In this document: positions 9,857 through 19,275 of the stretch, piece by piece
How positions within the stretch are numbered: the stretch's first letter is position 1
Layout: each line of letters begins with the position of its first letter
NCBI GenBank assembly: GCA_902362455.1
Contig: CABIWJ010000012.1
Coordinates: 1-61,653, forward strand
From: Eubacteriaceae bacterium
GTDB taxonomy: Bacteria > Bacillota > Clostridia > Lachnospirales > Lachnospiraceae
Reading direction: 5' to 3'
Length of the DNA stretch: 61,653 nucleotides
Made by a program: the position numbers and the translations under genes
Notes under the pieces: model-generated
Told to the model about the DNA's origin: nothing
Seen by the model: only the letters and a program-made list of their open reading frames with translations
Databases searched by the model: none

Positions 9857-11128
9857 TTATGCCTCGTCTATAGCTTTTCCAATGTCGTTTCTCATATATT
9901 TATTATCGAAATCTATCCATTTTGTTGCTTCATAAGCATTGGCTCTTGCCTCTTTTAAATCTCTTCCTGTTGCTGTTACACCGAGAACTCGTCCGCCGTT
10001 TGTAACAATCTTTCCATCTGATAACTTTGTTCCTGCATGGAATACAAAATATGAATCTTTGTCTTTGAAATTATCAAGTCCCTTGATTTCAAAACCTTTC
10101 TCATAAGATACCGGATATCCATCTGATGCAAGAACTACACATACAGCAGCATTGTCTTCAAACTGTAACTCAATCTTGTCAAGTGTTCCATCTATACATG
10201 CTTCGAATACATCTACTATATCGTTCTTCATTCTTGGTAATACAACCTGTGTCTCAGGATCACCAAATCTTGCGTTGTATTCAAGGACTTTAGGTCCATC
10301 CTCAGTAAGCATTAATCCAAAGAATATTATTCCTTTAAATTCTCTGCCCTCTGCTTTCATCGCATCTACTGAAGGCTGATATATGTATTTCTTACAGAAT
10401 TCATCTACTTCTTTAGTATAGAACGGACTTGGTGAAAATGTTCCCATTCCGCCTGTATTAAGACCTTTATCACCATCTTTGGCTCTCTTATGATCCTGTG
10501 CAGAAGTCATTATCTTAATTGTGTTACCATCAACAAATGATAATACTGATACTTCTCGTCCTGTCATAAATTCTTCAACAACGATTGTATTTCCTGCCTG
10601 TCCAAACTGTTTATCAAGCATAAGTGTCTTAACACCGTCCATCGCTTCCTCTTTAGTATTACAGATCAATACACCTTTACCAAGGGCAAGTCCGTCAGCC
10701 TTTAAAACAATTGGATACTTAGATGTTTCTAAATATTGCATTGCTTTCTCTGCTGAATCGAATGTCTCATATGCTGCTGTTGGAATATTATATTTCTTCA
10801 TTAAATCTTTTGAAAATGCTTTTGAACCCTCAAGTATGGCTGCATTCTTTCTAGGGCCAAATACTCTTAATCCTGCTTTCTCAAATTCATCTACTACACC
10901 ACCTACTAAAGGATCATCCATTCCGATAATAGTTAAATCAATAGCTTTCTCTTTTGCAAATGCTACTAATTTATCAAATTCCATGGCTCCGATATCTACA
11001 CATTCAGCAATCTCTGCAATTCCTGCATTGCCAGGTGCACAGTAAATCTTGTCAACCTTACTGCTCTTAGCTACTTTCCATGCTATTGCATGTTCTCTTC
11101 CGCCACTTCCTACTATTAATACTTTCAT
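9857..11128 (-). CDS. purD: Phosphoribosylamine-glycine ligase
   Basis: PurD makes glycinamide ribonucleotide from phosphoribosylamine, glycine and ATP, the second step of purine synthesis. The 423-residue length is normal. The N-terminal GSGGREHAIAWK motif, the ATP-grasp core (DGLALGKGV, SAQDHKRAKDGD, NTGGMGTFSPSP) and EYNARFGDPETQ are all present. The start is supported by GGAGG. It is the last pur gene of the cluster, 171 bases after purN, and is followed 35 bases later by the glucosaminidase gene. Confidence 0.97.
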   Translation of the reverse strand: MKVLIVGSGGREHAIAWKVAKSSKVDKIYCAPGNAGIAEIAECVDIGAMEFDKLVAFAKEKAIDLTIIGMDDPLVGGVVDEFEKAGLRVFGPRKNAAILEGSKAFSKDLMKKYNIPTAAYETFDSAEKAMQYLETSKYPIVLKADGLALGKGVLICNTKEEAMDGVKTLMLDKQFGQAGNTIVVEEFMTGREVSVLSFVDGNTIKIMTSAQDHKRAKDGDKGLNTGGMGTFSPSPFYTKEVDEFCKKYIYQPSVDAMKAEGREFKGIIFFGLMLTEDGPKVLEYNARFGDPETQVVLPRMKNDIVDVFEACIDGTLDKIELQFEDNAAVCVVLASDGYPVSYEKGFEIKGLDNFKDKDSYFVFHAGTKLSDGKIVTNGGRVLGVTATGRDLKEARANAYEATKWIDFDNKYMRNDIGKAIDEA

Positions 11129-11299
11129 ATGACTAACCTCCGTATGATGTGAATTTTATATTGTCAACCTGATTCTTATTACTCAGTTTTATTTCTATCA
11201 TTATTTTCCGGTACACCATTTTGCAATTAACTCTACTAATAATACAAAATATTTTATTTGATTATTTAGAAATTAATATTCTGGTATACCAGTCCTTAA

Positions 11300-11926
11300 T
11301 TACTCCGAAATAATAACTTTATTATCCTTAATGGATACTTTACCGTTAGCAATCAGATTAATTGCCTCAGGCATTATCTTCCATTCTGCTTCTTCCATTA
11401 CTCTTCTCTGAAGTATCTCTGGTGTATCATCATTTTTTACTTCTACAGCTTTCTGAAGAATAATAGGACCTGTATCGGTTCCCTCATCTACAAAATGCAC
11501 TGTAGCACCTGTTAACTTAACACCACGTTTTAATACCTCTTCATGAACATGAAGTCCATAGAAACCTTTTCCACAAAATGCTGGAATTAATGCCGGATGG
11601 ATATTAATAATCTTATTTCTATATTTCTCAATAAGTTTTGCAGGAAGTACAACCATACAACCTGCTAAAACTATTAAATCAAGATTACACTCATCAAGTC
11701 TGTTAATAAGTGCATCGTTAAATTCTTCTCTTGACTCAAAGTCCTTAGGCGAAATACACTCTGCATTTATTCCATTGTTCTTTGCTCTTTCTAAAGCGTA
11801 TGCATTAGGATTATTACTGATAACTATCTCTATTGAAGCATTTGTAATAATTCCTGCTTTTAACGCATCTATTATCGCCTGGAGGTTTGTTCCTCCACCT
11901 GATACTAATACGCCAATTCTTAGCAT
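11300..11926 (-). CDS. purN: Phosphoribosylglycinamide formyltransferase
   Basis: PurN transfers a formyl group from 10-formyl-tetrahydrofolate to GAR. The 208-residue protein shows the substrate-binding [11 protein letters not shown] motif at the N-terminus, the catalytic [10 protein letters not shown] segment, and the conserved EGTDTGPII loop with its catalytic Asp. Its start overlaps the end of purM by 7 bases, indicating translational coupling. A short palindrome, CTGGTATACCAG (11281-11292), lies just past its stop and has no T-tract. Confidence 0.96.
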   Translation of the reverse strand: MLRIGVLVSGGGTNLQAIIDALKAGIITNASIEIVISNNPNAYALERAKNNGINAECISPKDFESREEFNDALINRLDECNLDLIVLAGCMVVLPAKLIEKYRNKIINIHPALIPAFCGKGFYGLHVHEEVLKRGVKLTGATVHFVDEGTDTGPIILQKAVEVKNDDTPEILQRRVMEEAEWKIMPEAINLIANGKVSIKDNKVIISE

Positions 11927-12945
11927 AATGTAACTCCTTTTTCGCCTGCAACTGTCTGTCCGATTACATATGCTGTTTCGCCTGCTGCTTCAATTGCTTT
12001 AACTGTAGCATTAACATCTTCAGGAGCAATTGCAAGCACCATACCGATACCCATATTAAATGTATTATACATCATTTCTTCTGCGATATCTCCGTCCTGT
12101 GATAACATCTTGAAAATCGGTGGAATCTCATAGCTGTCTTTCTTAACTTCTGCTCTTATTCCATCAGGTAACATTCTTGGAATATTTTCATAGAATCCAC
12201 CACCTGTAATATGGCTGCAGCCTTTAATCTTAACACCAGCTTCTTTGATATTTCTTAATGTCTTAACATATATCTTAGTAGGTGCAATTAATGCTTCTCC
12301 TAATGTCTTACCTAATGAATCATAATATGTATTTAAAGATTCCTGTGTCATATTGAATACTTTTCTTACAAGTGAGAATCCATTACTATGTACACCTGAC
12401 GAAGCGATACCAATTAATGTATCTCCTGCTTTAATATCTTTACCTGTAATTAAGTCTTTTTCATCCACAACACCAACTGCAAAACCTGCAAGGTCATATT
12501 CATCAACTGGATAGAAACCAGGCATCTCTGCTGTCTCGCCACCGATTAATGCTGCATTAGACTGTTTACATCCCTCTGCTACACCGCTTACTATTGTAGC
12601 AATCTTCTCAGGTTCATTCTTACCACATGCAATATAATCAAGGAAGAATAATGGTTCTCCACCTGCACATGCGATATCGTTTACACACATTGCAACACAG
12701 TCAATACCTACTGTATCATGTTTATCTAAAAGAAATGCTATCTTAAGTTTTGTACCTACACCATCTGTTCCTGATACTAATGTTGGTTTCTCCATATTCT
12801 TAAATGCTTCCATGGAAAATGCTCCTGAGAAGCCTCCGATATTAGTTAAAACTTCAGGTCTCATTGTACCTTTAATATGCTCTTTCATTAATTCTACTGA
12901 TTTGTATCCAGCTTCAATGTCAACTCCGGCTTTCTTGTAATCCAT
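11920..12945 (-). CDS. purM: Phosphoribosylformylglycinamidine cyclo-ligase
   Basis: PurM (AIR synthetase) closes the imidazole ring using ATP. The 341-residue protein has the expected N-terminal [12 protein letters not shown] motif, [15 protein letters not shown], and [15 protein letters not shown] in the central fold. It also has [16 protein letters not shown] near the C-terminus. It sits between purE (76 bases upstream) and purN (overlapping by 7 bases) in the same direction, so it belongs to one pur transcript. Confidence 0.97.
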   Translation of the reverse strand: MDYKKAGVDIEAGYKSVELMKEHIKGTMRPEVLTNIGGFSGAFSMEAFKNMEKPTLVSGTDGVGTKLKIAFLLDKHDTVGIDCVAMCVNDIACAGGEPLFFLDYIACGKNEPEKIATIVSGVAEGCKQSNAALIGGETAEMPGFYPVDEYDLAGFAVGVVDEKDLITGKDIKAGDTLIGIASSGVHSNGFSLVRKVFNMTQESLNTYYDSLGKTLGEALIAPTKIYVKTLRNIKEAGVKIKGCSHITGGGFYENIPRMLPDGIRAEVKKDSYEIPPIFKMLSQDGDIAEEMMYNTFNMGIGMVLAIAPEDVNATVKAIEAAGETAYVIGQTVAGEKGVTLC

Positions 12946-13021
12946 TGTAATATACCTCTTTCTGTTTTATTTGCATTATATTTTCAACACATTACTGTCT
13001 GTAACATTAACATGTTTTAAT

Positions 13022-13534
13022 CTACATCTGTTTTAAATATTCTTTATAGCCTATCTCTTCTAATTTAGCAGCTTTTGCACTTACTTTATCTTTAAGTCCC
13101 TGCTTGTAGTCTTTCAATTTCTTTAAAAGCTCATCATCTGATACTGCTAAAATCTTAGCTGCCATAAGTCCTGCATTAGCTCCACCATTAATAGCTACTG
13201 TTGCAACAGGAATTCCCTGTGGCATCTGAACGATTGAATAAAGTGAATCAACACCACCTAATGATTTAGTATGAATTGGGACACCTACAACCGGTAACTG
13301 GAATATAGCCGCTGCCATTCCCGGCAAATGCGCTGCACCGCCTGCACCTGCAATGATAACCTTTATACCTCTTTCTTCAGCATGTGTCGCATAATCATAA
13401 AATACATCCGGCATTCTGTGAGCTGATATAACTGTCATCTCATAATCAATACCAAACTCTTCTAAAATCTCTGCTGCCTTGCTCATTACGTCAAGATCTG
13501 AATCACTGCCCATTAATATTCCAACTTTTGCCAT
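13022..13534 (-). CDS. purE: N5-carboxyaminoimidazole ribonucleotide mutase (PurE)
   Basis: PurE acts at the carboxylation step of AIR. The conserved GSDSDLDVM, SAHRMPD and GAGGAAHLPGM motifs are clear. I start it at the ATG at 13534 because AAAGGAG lies 11 bases upstream. The in-frame ATG seven codons earlier overlaps that site and has none of its own. This gives about 170 residues, normal for class I enzymes. No purK is in the window, so whether the cell uses N5-CAIR or CO2 directly cannot be told here. It is the first pur gene after the small membrane proteins. Confidence 0.95.
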   Translation of the reverse strand: MAKVGILMGSDSDLDVMSKAAEILEEFGIDYEMTVISAHRMPDVFYDYATHAEERGIKVIIAGAGGAAHLPGMAAAIFQLPVVGVPIHTKSLGGVDSLYSIVQMPQGIPVATVAINGGANAGLMAAKILAVSDDELLKKLKDYKQGLKDKVSAKAAKLEEIGYKEYLKQM

Positions 13535-13581
13535 TGTAATAATATCTCCTTTCATATATGCAAGTTATATTCTTATATAGT

Positions 13582-13908
13582 CTACCACAACATAAAACCT
13601 TTCGCAATAATAAGACACATTCCTAACCATAAAATACCATTAGAAATTGTTCCAATCCAAGAAAATATATAAAATTTATCTTTTTCCTTAAAACTCTTTA
13701 ATCCACTTATAAGTCCTGCTGTGGCAAATAGAAATGACATAGTTCCTAAGCCGCCTGCTAATGTTCCCGCAGCTCCGGACTTCTTATAAGAAATAATAAC
13801 ACCTGCGACAACTGTAACTAATGCTATAATTGCAAGTATTACTGAAATAATTCCACCACGTGTATTATTCTTATTCGTAAATTTATATCCATGTCTCTCA
13901 GTTCTCAT
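13582..13908 (-). CDS. Small membrane protein, function unknown
   Basis: This protein of about 108 residues has a charged N-terminus (RTERHGYKFTNKNN) and roughly three hydrophobic segments (IISVILAIIALVTVVAGVII, MSFLFATAGLISGL, IGTISNGILWLGMCLII). The better start is the ATG at 13908, one base after the VanZ-like stop and behind a GAGGA site, which indicates coupled translation. It may belong to a DUF6142-like family, but that is from memory. It lies 47 bases before purE in the long pyr-pur run. Confidence 0.7.
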   Translation of the reverse strand: MRTERHGYKFTNKNNTRGGIISVILAIIALVTVVAGVIISYKKSGAAGTLAGGLGTMSFLFATAGLISGLKSFKEKDKFYIFSWIGTISNGILWLGMCLIIAKGFMLW

Positions 13909-13909
13909 A

Positions 13910-14368
13910 TTAATCCTCATTTCTAATTTTATTTAATACCGCATATACCACATAGCCTAATGCTCCACCAATTGTATTAAGAATTAAATCGTCTACATCA
14001 AATATGCCAATCATAAAATACAACTGGATTACTTCTATACACAAGCTAAACATAAATGTTGTAAAAACAACTTTAATAAATGAAATCCTACGTTTAAATA
14101 TATATGGCACAAATAAACCAAACGGCATAAAGCACGCTATATTTCCAAATAGATTCAAAACTGCCTTGTAAGTTCTTGTGCCACCTAACATATTATAAAA
14201 TCGCTTTATCTCAGCAAGCGGTTCTAAGTTATATCTGTAAACTCCTCCATTTGTTCTTCCAAATCCTTCTGATACAAGTAAGAAGTACAGTACACATAGC
14301 ATATATAATACAAATAGCAAACGACTAACTATTATCAGCCGTTTGCTCTTTTCTTTCTTCTTTCTCAT
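13910..14368 (-). CDS. VanZ-like membrane protein
   Basis: The 152-residue protein has a basic N-terminus and about four membrane helices. Its VanZ-family features are RYNLEPLAEIKRFY, LNLFGNIACFMPFGLFVPYI, CIEVIQLYF and the acidic FDVDDLILNTIGGALGY motif. VanZ proteins are linked to low-level teicoplanin resistance in some bacteria, but most family members have no known role. It follows the 49-aa gene by one base and precedes another small membrane gene, so the three form a coupled cassette between pyrE and purE. Confidence 0.88.
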   Translation of the reverse strand: MRKKKEKSKRLIIVSRLLFVLYMLCVLYFLLVSEGFGRTNGGVYRYNLEPLAEIKRFYNMLGGTRTYKAVLNLFGNIACFMPFGLFVPYIFKRRISFIKVVFTTFMFSLCIEVIQLYFMIGIFDVDDLILNTIGGALGYVVYAVLNKIRNED

Positions 14369-14369
14369 A

Positions 14370-14519
14370 TTAAAAAGTTATGTCCGATTTATCTCTTAGA
14401 AGCTTTGCACCACCGATTATTGTCATAATACCGGCTGTCACCCCTGTTATTATCATAATGATACCAAGAGCTATATTTCCTGCACCAACACTTTTCATAG
14501 ATTTATAAATTCTTTCCAT
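14370..14519 (-). CDS. 49-residue single-pass membrane peptide
   Basis: A small gene starts at an ATG (14519) preceded by GGAGG with 5-base spacing and ends at a TAA (14370-14372). It encodes a short basic head (MERIYKSMKSVGAGN), one long hydrophobic helix (IALGIIMIITGVTAGIMTII), and a charged end (GGAKLLRDKSDITF). It fills the 12-base to 1-base gaps between pyrE and the VanZ-like gene exactly, which supports real translation. Function unknown. The Gly-rich helix resembles small membrane adaptor peptides. Confidence 0.75.
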   Translation of the reverse strand: MERIYKSMKSVGAGNIALGIIMIITGVTAGIMTIIGGAKLLRDKSDITF

Positions 14520-14531
14520 GTCAACCTCCAT

Positions 14532-15212
14532 TTATTTAACGCCATACTGTTCATAATATGCATCTATTGCTTTCTTTAATTCATCATCGATAATTACTTT
14601 GCCTTCACATTCTCTGTTGTATAAGTGTTCAACAACTTCTTCCATTGTAACAATTGCCTTGCCCTCGAAGCCGTATTTATCCTTAATCTCATCTAATGCG
14701 CTCTTTGTTCCTCCTAAACCTACTTCCATACGGTTAAGTGAAACCATAAGCCCGATGATTTCAACATTTGCTGCACCCTTAACCTTTGGAACTGTTTCTT
14801 CCATAGATTTTCCTGAAGTTGTAACATCTTCAATCATAACAACTCTGTCGCCATCTTTAAGCTTTGTGCCTAAAAGTCCGCCTTTATCTGCGCCATGATC
14901 CTTCTCTTCTTTTCTGTCAGAGCAATAGCGAATCTCTTTACCATATAATTTACTATATGCAATTGCTGTTACTACTGCAAGAGGAATACCTTTATATGCA
15001 GGTCCAAAAAGAACATCAAAATCATCTCCGAAATTATCATGAATGGCTTTGGCATAATATTCACCAAGTCTTGACAACTGACTTCCTGTAACATAAGCTC
15101 CTGCATTCATAAAAAATGGTGATTTTCTTCCACTCTTTAATGTGAAATCGCCAAATTTTAAAACATCACTTTCCACCATAAATTCTATAAACTCTTTTTT
15201 ATATTGTTCCAT
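14532..15212 (-). CDS. pyrE: Orotate phosphoribosyltransferase
   Basis: PyrE joins orotate to PRPP to give OMP. FGPAYKGIPLAV, the catalytic-loop RKEEKDHGADKGGLLG and the PRPP-binding MIEDVTTSGKSMEET identify it firmly. I prefer the ATG at 15212 (MEQYKKEF), with GGAG upstream, over the ATG five codons earlier. Length is about 226 residues. A promoter of its own lies about 40 bases upstream, so it can be expressed apart from pyrC-pyrF-pyrK-pyrD. Confidence 0.96.
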   Translation of the reverse strand: MEQYKKEFIEFMVESDVLKFGDFTLKSGRKSPFFMNAGAYVTGSQLSRLGEYYAKAIHDNFGDDFDVLFGPAYKGIPLAVVTAIAYSKLYGKEIRYCSDRKEEKDHGADKGGLLGTKLKDGDRVVMIEDVTTSGKSMEETVPKVKGAANVEIIGLMVSLNRMEVGLGGTKSALDEIKDKYGFEGKAIVTMEEVVEHLYNRECEGKVIIDDELKKAIDAYYEQYGVK

Positions 15213-15248
15213 TCCGACCAGCTCCATTCTTCTTTTATATTTTTGAAA

Positions 15249-15277
15249 ATTCTATCATATAATTTTTCTATTTTCAA
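15249..15277 (-). promoter_or_regulatory. Promoter upstream of pyrE
   Basis: On the minus strand TTGAAA (15272-15277) and TAGAAT (15249-15254) are 17 bases apart in an AT-rich gap of 87 bases between pyrD and pyrE. It would act as an internal promoter for pyrE, the three small membrane genes and the pur genes. No PyrR-type attenuator fold was seen. Confidence 0.55.
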
Positions 15278-15299
15278 GATACGATTAAGAAAAGTTATT

Positions 15300-16205
15300 T
15301 TATCTGTTTACTATGCCAATCAGTTCATTAATATCATCACAGTTATGTGCCTGCATATATTTCTCTATGCCGTCAACTATCTCAACTGTTGTATAAGGAT
15401 TGAAGAAATTAGCTGTTCCAACTGATATAGCTGTCGCACCTGCTAATATGAATTCAACCGCATCTTCGTAATTAGCAATACCGCCCATACCTATAATAGG
15501 TATCTTTACGGCATTAGCTACCTGGTTAACCATTCTTACTGCAATAGGTTTGATTGCAGGACCTGAAAGGCCACCAGTCTTATTAGCTAATGCAAAGGTC
15601 TGTCTGTTAATGTCAATCTTCATACCTGTTAATGTATTAATAAGTGATACCGCATCAGCTCCGGCATCTTCTACTGCTTTTGCCATAACTGTTATGTCAG
15701 TAACATTAGGACTTAATTTCATTATTACAGGTTGTTTTGCAATCTTCTTAATCTCTTTAGTTATTGCATATGCTGTTTTAGCATCCTGTCCAAAACCTAT
15801 TCCACCCTCTTTAACATTAGGGCAGGAAATATTTATCTCTAACATATCAACTGGCTCATCGCTTAATTTTTCCACTACATCAAGATATTCTTCTGTGGTT
15901 TTTCCACATACATTTACGATAATCTTTGTGTCATATTGCTTTAGAAATGGAATGTCTCTTTTAACAAACACATCAATTCCGGGATTCTGAAGCCCGATTG
16001 CATTCAACATTCCACCATGAGTTTCTGCAATACGTGGTGTAGGATTACCAGGCCATGGCACGCTTGCCACACCTTTTGTTACTACTGCACCTAATTTATT
16101 CAAATCTACAAACTGACTGTATTCCATTCCTGAACCAAATGTTCCTGAAGCTGTCATAACAGGGTTCTTAAATTCTACTCCTGCAATATTTACTGTTGTA
16201 TTCAT
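15300..16205 (-). CDS. pyrD: Dihydroorotate dehydrogenase B, catalytic subunit
   Basis: The class 1B enzyme oxidises dihydroorotate in the cytoplasm and passes electrons through PyrK to NAD+. The 301-residue protein has ASGTFGSGMEY near the N-terminus, the catalytic cysteine in NISCPNVKEGG, SLINTLTGMKID, and a C-terminal phosphate site (GMGGIANYEDAVEFILAGA). A Cys base and the adjacent pyrK mark it as 1B, which suits an anaerobe. Its start codon overlaps the pyrK stop by one base. Confidence 0.97.
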   Translation of the reverse strand: MNTTVNIAGVEFKNPVMTASGTFGSGMEYSQFVDLNKLGAVVTKGVASVPWPGNPTPRIAETHGGMLNAIGLQNPGIDVFVKRDIPFLKQYDTKIIVNVCGKTTEEYLDVVEKLSDEPVDMLEINISCPNVKEGGIGFGQDAKTAYAITKEIKKIAKQPVIMKLSPNVTDITVMAKAVEDAGADAVSLINTLTGMKIDINRQTFALANKTGGLSGPAIKPIAVRMVNQVANAVKIPIIGMGGIANYEDAVEFILAGATAISVGTANFFNPYTTVEIVDGIEKYMQAHNCDDINELIGIVNR

Positions 16206-16972
16206 TAGATTTCAACCTCCCTTGCTTCAAAAACCGGACCATCTGTGCAGATTCTTGTATTATTCACATGTGTATGCTTATCTTTATCCTTAGTCTTACA
16301 TACACAGCCAAGACAGGCACCTATTCCACACGCCATTCTCTCTTCAAGTGAAATCTGCGCTTCAATGTCTTTATCAATAGCAAACTGTTTAACTGCCCTA
16401 AGCATCGGCATTGGTCCACAGGCATAAATAATATCACCTGAAATATTATTTTCTCTGATGGCATCTAATATATTTCCCTTAACACCTGCTGAACCGTCTT
16501 CTGTAGATATAAATACATCTCCATACTGTTTCAATTCATCTAAGAGGAATAATTCATTTCTATATCCGACTACAATATTTATCTTGCAATTATATTTTCT
16601 TTTAAGTTCTTTAGCAAGTTCAACGATTGGTGGTACACCTATTCCACCTGCTGCAAGTATTGCAGTCTTATTCTTAAGTGTGTATCCGTTTCCCAAAGGT
16701 CCTAATATCTTAACCTTTTCATCACTTAATAACTTAGAAAATTCATCTGTTCCTTTTCCGACAACTCTGTATACAATTCGCAGCTTAGTCTTATCCTCAC
16801 TTATTTCGCAGATGCTTATGGGACGAGGTAATAATGTTGCACCATTCTTAGAATATACTGATATAAACTGTCCTGCTTTAGCTTCTTTTGCTACTTCTGT
16901 CTTAATCCACATACTGTAAATGTCTGTGGATATTTCTTCCTGTCTTATGACAATAGCTTCTTCTACTTTCAT
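16205..16972 (-). CDS. pyrK: Dihydroorotate dehydrogenase B, electron transfer subunit
   Basis: PyrK carries FAD and a [2Fe-2S] cluster and links PyrD to NAD+. The 255-residue protein has the flavin-binding LLPRPISICEI motif, the NAD-binding AAGGIGVPPIVELAKEL region and ACGPMPML. The C-terminal cysteine cluster (ERMACGIGACLGCVC, then RICTDGPVF) ligates the iron-sulfur cluster. It overlaps pyrD by one base and follows pyrF by 27 bases. Confidence 0.96.
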   Translation of the reverse strand: MKVEEAIVIRQEEISTDIYSMWIKTEVAKEAKAGQFISVYSKNGATLLPRPISICEISEDKTKLRIVYRVVGKGTDEFSKLLSDEKVKILGPLGNGYTLKNKTAILAAGGIGVPPIVELAKELKRKYNCKINIVVGYRNELFLLDELKQYGDVFISTEDGSAGVKGNILDAIRENNISGDIIYACGPMPMLRAVKQFAIDKDIEAQISLEERMACGIGACLGCVCKTKDKDKHTHVNNTRICTDGPVFEAREVEI

Positions 16973-16999
16973 ATTTCCTCATTTCTTTGCAATCTGATA

Positions 17000-17917
17000 T
17001 TAAATGTTTTCTGTTATATCTTTAATCATAAATTCTACTGCTGCTCTTGATGCATCTGCATAATTCAATTCGCCAAATGATGCATACTGTTCCTGCTTGT
17101 ATGCTGCAATAATTCCTCTTGAAGAATTTACAATTGCACCAAGTCCATCTTCGTTAAAGTATGGTGCAAGATCTTTGGCTTTTCCACCCTGTGCGCCATA
17201 ACCAGGTACAAGAATATATGTCTTTGGCATAATCTTTCTTAAAATCTTACCCATCTCAGGATAAGTTGCACCTACAACGGCACCAACATAGCTATAAGAA
17301 TCACCCATATGACTCTCGCCCCATTCAGCAACTTTTTCGCCTACTAATTCATATAAAGGTCTGCCATCTACTAATCTGTCCTGAAATTCTCCACTTGATG
17401 GGTTAGATGTCTTAACAAGGACAAATATACCTTTCTTAGTCTCCTTACACACATCGATAAATGGATTAACTCCGTCACTTCCAAGATATGGATTAACTGT
17501 TACAAAATCTTCATCAAAAGGTGTTATAACTTTACTTCCGACTTTAACATTTCCAACGTGTCCAACTGCATAAGCTGCTGATGTTGAACCAATATCTCCA
17601 CGTTTAATATCTCCGATTACTACTAAATCTTTTGACTTTGCATAGTCAACAGTCTTCTTAAATGCTTTAAGACCCTCTATTCCAAACTGTTCGTACATAG
17701 CTATCTGAGGCTTAACAGCAGGAATGAGGTCATATGTTGCATCAATAATTCCTTTATTAAACTGCCATATTGCTTCTGCTGCACCCTCTAATGTCTCACC
17801 ATATTCGTCAAATGCTTTCTTCTGAATGAATTCAGGTACATAATTAAGCATAGGATCAAGTCCTACTACCATAGGTGCATTTAATTTTTTAATTTTTTCT
17901 ACAAGTTTGTTAATCAT
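17000..17917 (-). CDS. pyrF: Orotidine-5'-phosphate decarboxylase (type 2)
   Basis: PyrF decarboxylates OMP to UMP. At 305 residues it belongs to the longer type 2 group. It has APMVVGLDPML at the N-terminus, the catalytic Asp/Lys motif in VVIGDIKRGDIGSTSAAY, VNPYLGSDGVNPF, and a late LVPGYGAQGG phosphate loop. It is followed by pyrK after 27 bases and preceded by pyrC after 55 bases, all in one direction. Confidence 0.96.
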   Translation of the reverse strand: MINKLVEKIKKLNAPMVVGLDPMLNYVPEFIQKKAFDEYGETLEGAAEAIWQFNKGIIDATYDLIPAVKPQIAMYEQFGIEGLKAFKKTVDYAKSKDLVVIGDIKRGDIGSTSAAYAVGHVGNVKVGSKVITPFDEDFVTVNPYLGSDGVNPFIDVCKETKKGIFVLVKTSNPSSGEFQDRLVDGRPLYELVGEKVAEWGESHMGDSYSYVGAVVGATYPEMGKILRKIMPKTYILVPGYGAQGGKAKDLAPYFNEDGLGAIVNSSRGIIAAYKQEQYASFGELNYADASRAAVEFMIKDITENI

Positions 17918-17972
17918 TACTAATTCCTCCTGTTACTTATAAGTTAATCTCATTCTATGTTATTGCTGATTA

Positions 17973-19262
17973 TTACTGTCTATATACGATTTGTCCATGG
18001 TGAATTGTGCATTCAACAACACCTGTTACTTTCTTGCCATTAAATGGTGTATTCTTACCTTTTGATGCGAAATCATTCACATCAATGACATATTCTTTAT
18101 CAGGATTGAAAATCATAATATCTGCAATCTTACCCTCTTCTATGCTTCCTCTGTCTATTCCTAAGACTTTGGCAGGATTATAGCTCATCTTCTCTACCAT
18201 CTGCATAGGTGTAAGATATCCTTTTAATACTAATTCTGTATGTGTAAGAGATGCTGAAGTCTCTAATCCGACTATACCAAATGGTGATTTTTCAAATCCT
18301 CTGCTCTTCTCTTCTTCACTATGTGGGGCATGGTCTGTTGAGATAACGTCCATAATTCCATTCATAAGTCCCTCTCTTAATGCCTCAACATCAGCTTTGC
18401 TTCTAAGAGGTGGATTCATCTTGTAATTGCCGTCATCTTCCTTAATATCATCTGTTGATAATATAAAATGATGTGGGCAAACCTCACCTGTTACTGATAT
18501 ACCATCTTCCTTTGCTTCCTTAATCATTCGTACACTGTCAGCAGTTGAACAATGGCAAAGATGTAATTTAGCTTTAGTCTCCTTAGCAAGTAAGATATCT
18601 CTTGCAACAATAATGTCCTCTACAGCATTACTTATTCCTTTTAGGCCAAGTTCTTCTGCCTTAGAATCCTTATTCATTACACCGCCTGCCACAAGGTTAA
18701 TATCTTCGCAGTGGGCCATAACAGGTATATCGCATTTTCTTGCTAAATTCATCGCATCACGATATATATTAGAGTCCATAACTGACTTGCCATCTTCACT
18801 TATGGCACATATTCCTGCTTTCTTCATTCCCTCTATGTCAGTAAGTTCCTTGCCCTCCTGACCTATTGTGATTGCACCAACAGGCAGAACAGTAATTACT
18901 GCTTCTTTAGCAGCTCTTCTTACTATCTCTTCTACTTTTCCAGGGTTATCCGTAGGTGGCTTAGTATTAGGCATAGGACATATAGTCGTAACTCCACCTC
19001 TTGCCGCTGCCTTTGCTCCTGTTTCTATTGTCTCTTTATATGTTAATCCCGGGTCTCTTAAATGTACGTGTAAATCTATTAAGCCTGGCATTACATAACA
19101 GCCTGCTACATCTATTACCTCTGTATCTTTTGCAACTTCATTTTCTTCTATCTTCTTACATATTCTAGATACTTTGTCATTCTCAATATAGATGTCTGTT
19201 ATCTCATCTATTTTATTCTTAGCATCAATTAATCTTCCATTTCTGATTAATAATCCTGACAT
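17973..19262 (-). CDS. pyrC: Dihydroorotase (class I)
   Basis: PyrC closes carbamoyl aspartate to dihydroorotate. Zinc ligands of the amidohydrolase fold are visible as DLHVHLRDPG, MAHCED, LHLCHCSTADS and STDHAPHSEEEK. The start at 19262 is chosen because AAAGGAG is well spaced there. A 12-codon longer frame would run into the end of the upstream HD-domain gene. The corrected length is about 429 residues, typical for the class. It lies 13 bases after the HD gene, so they are probably co-transcribed. Confidence 0.96.
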   Translation of the reverse strand: MSGLLIRNGRLIDAKNKIDEITDIYIENDKVSRICKKIEENEVAKDTEVIDVAGCYVMPGLIDLHVHLRDPGLTYKETIETGAKAAARGGVTTICPMPNTKPPTDNPGKVEEIVRRAAKEAVITVLPVGAITIGQEGKELTDIEGMKKAGICAISEDGKSVMDSNIYRDAMNLARKCDIPVMAHCEDINLVAGGVMNKDSKAEELGLKGISNAVEDIIVARDILLAKETKAKLHLCHCSTADSVRMIKEAKEDGISVTGEVCPHHFILSTDDIKEDDGNYKMNPPLRSKADVEALREGLMNGIMDVISTDHAPHSEEEKSRGFEKSPFGIVGLETSASLTHTELVLKGYLTPMQMVEKMSYNPAKVLGIDRGSIEEGKIADIMIFNPDKEYVIDVNDFASKGKNTPFNGKKVTGVVECTIHHGQIVYRQ

Positions 19263-19275
19263 ATTACTCCTTTCA

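Noticed and set aside
11281..11292. CTGGTATACCAG palindrome after purN as a terminator or PurR site
   Set aside because: It is only 12 bases, has no loop or T-tract, and matches no operator I can name.
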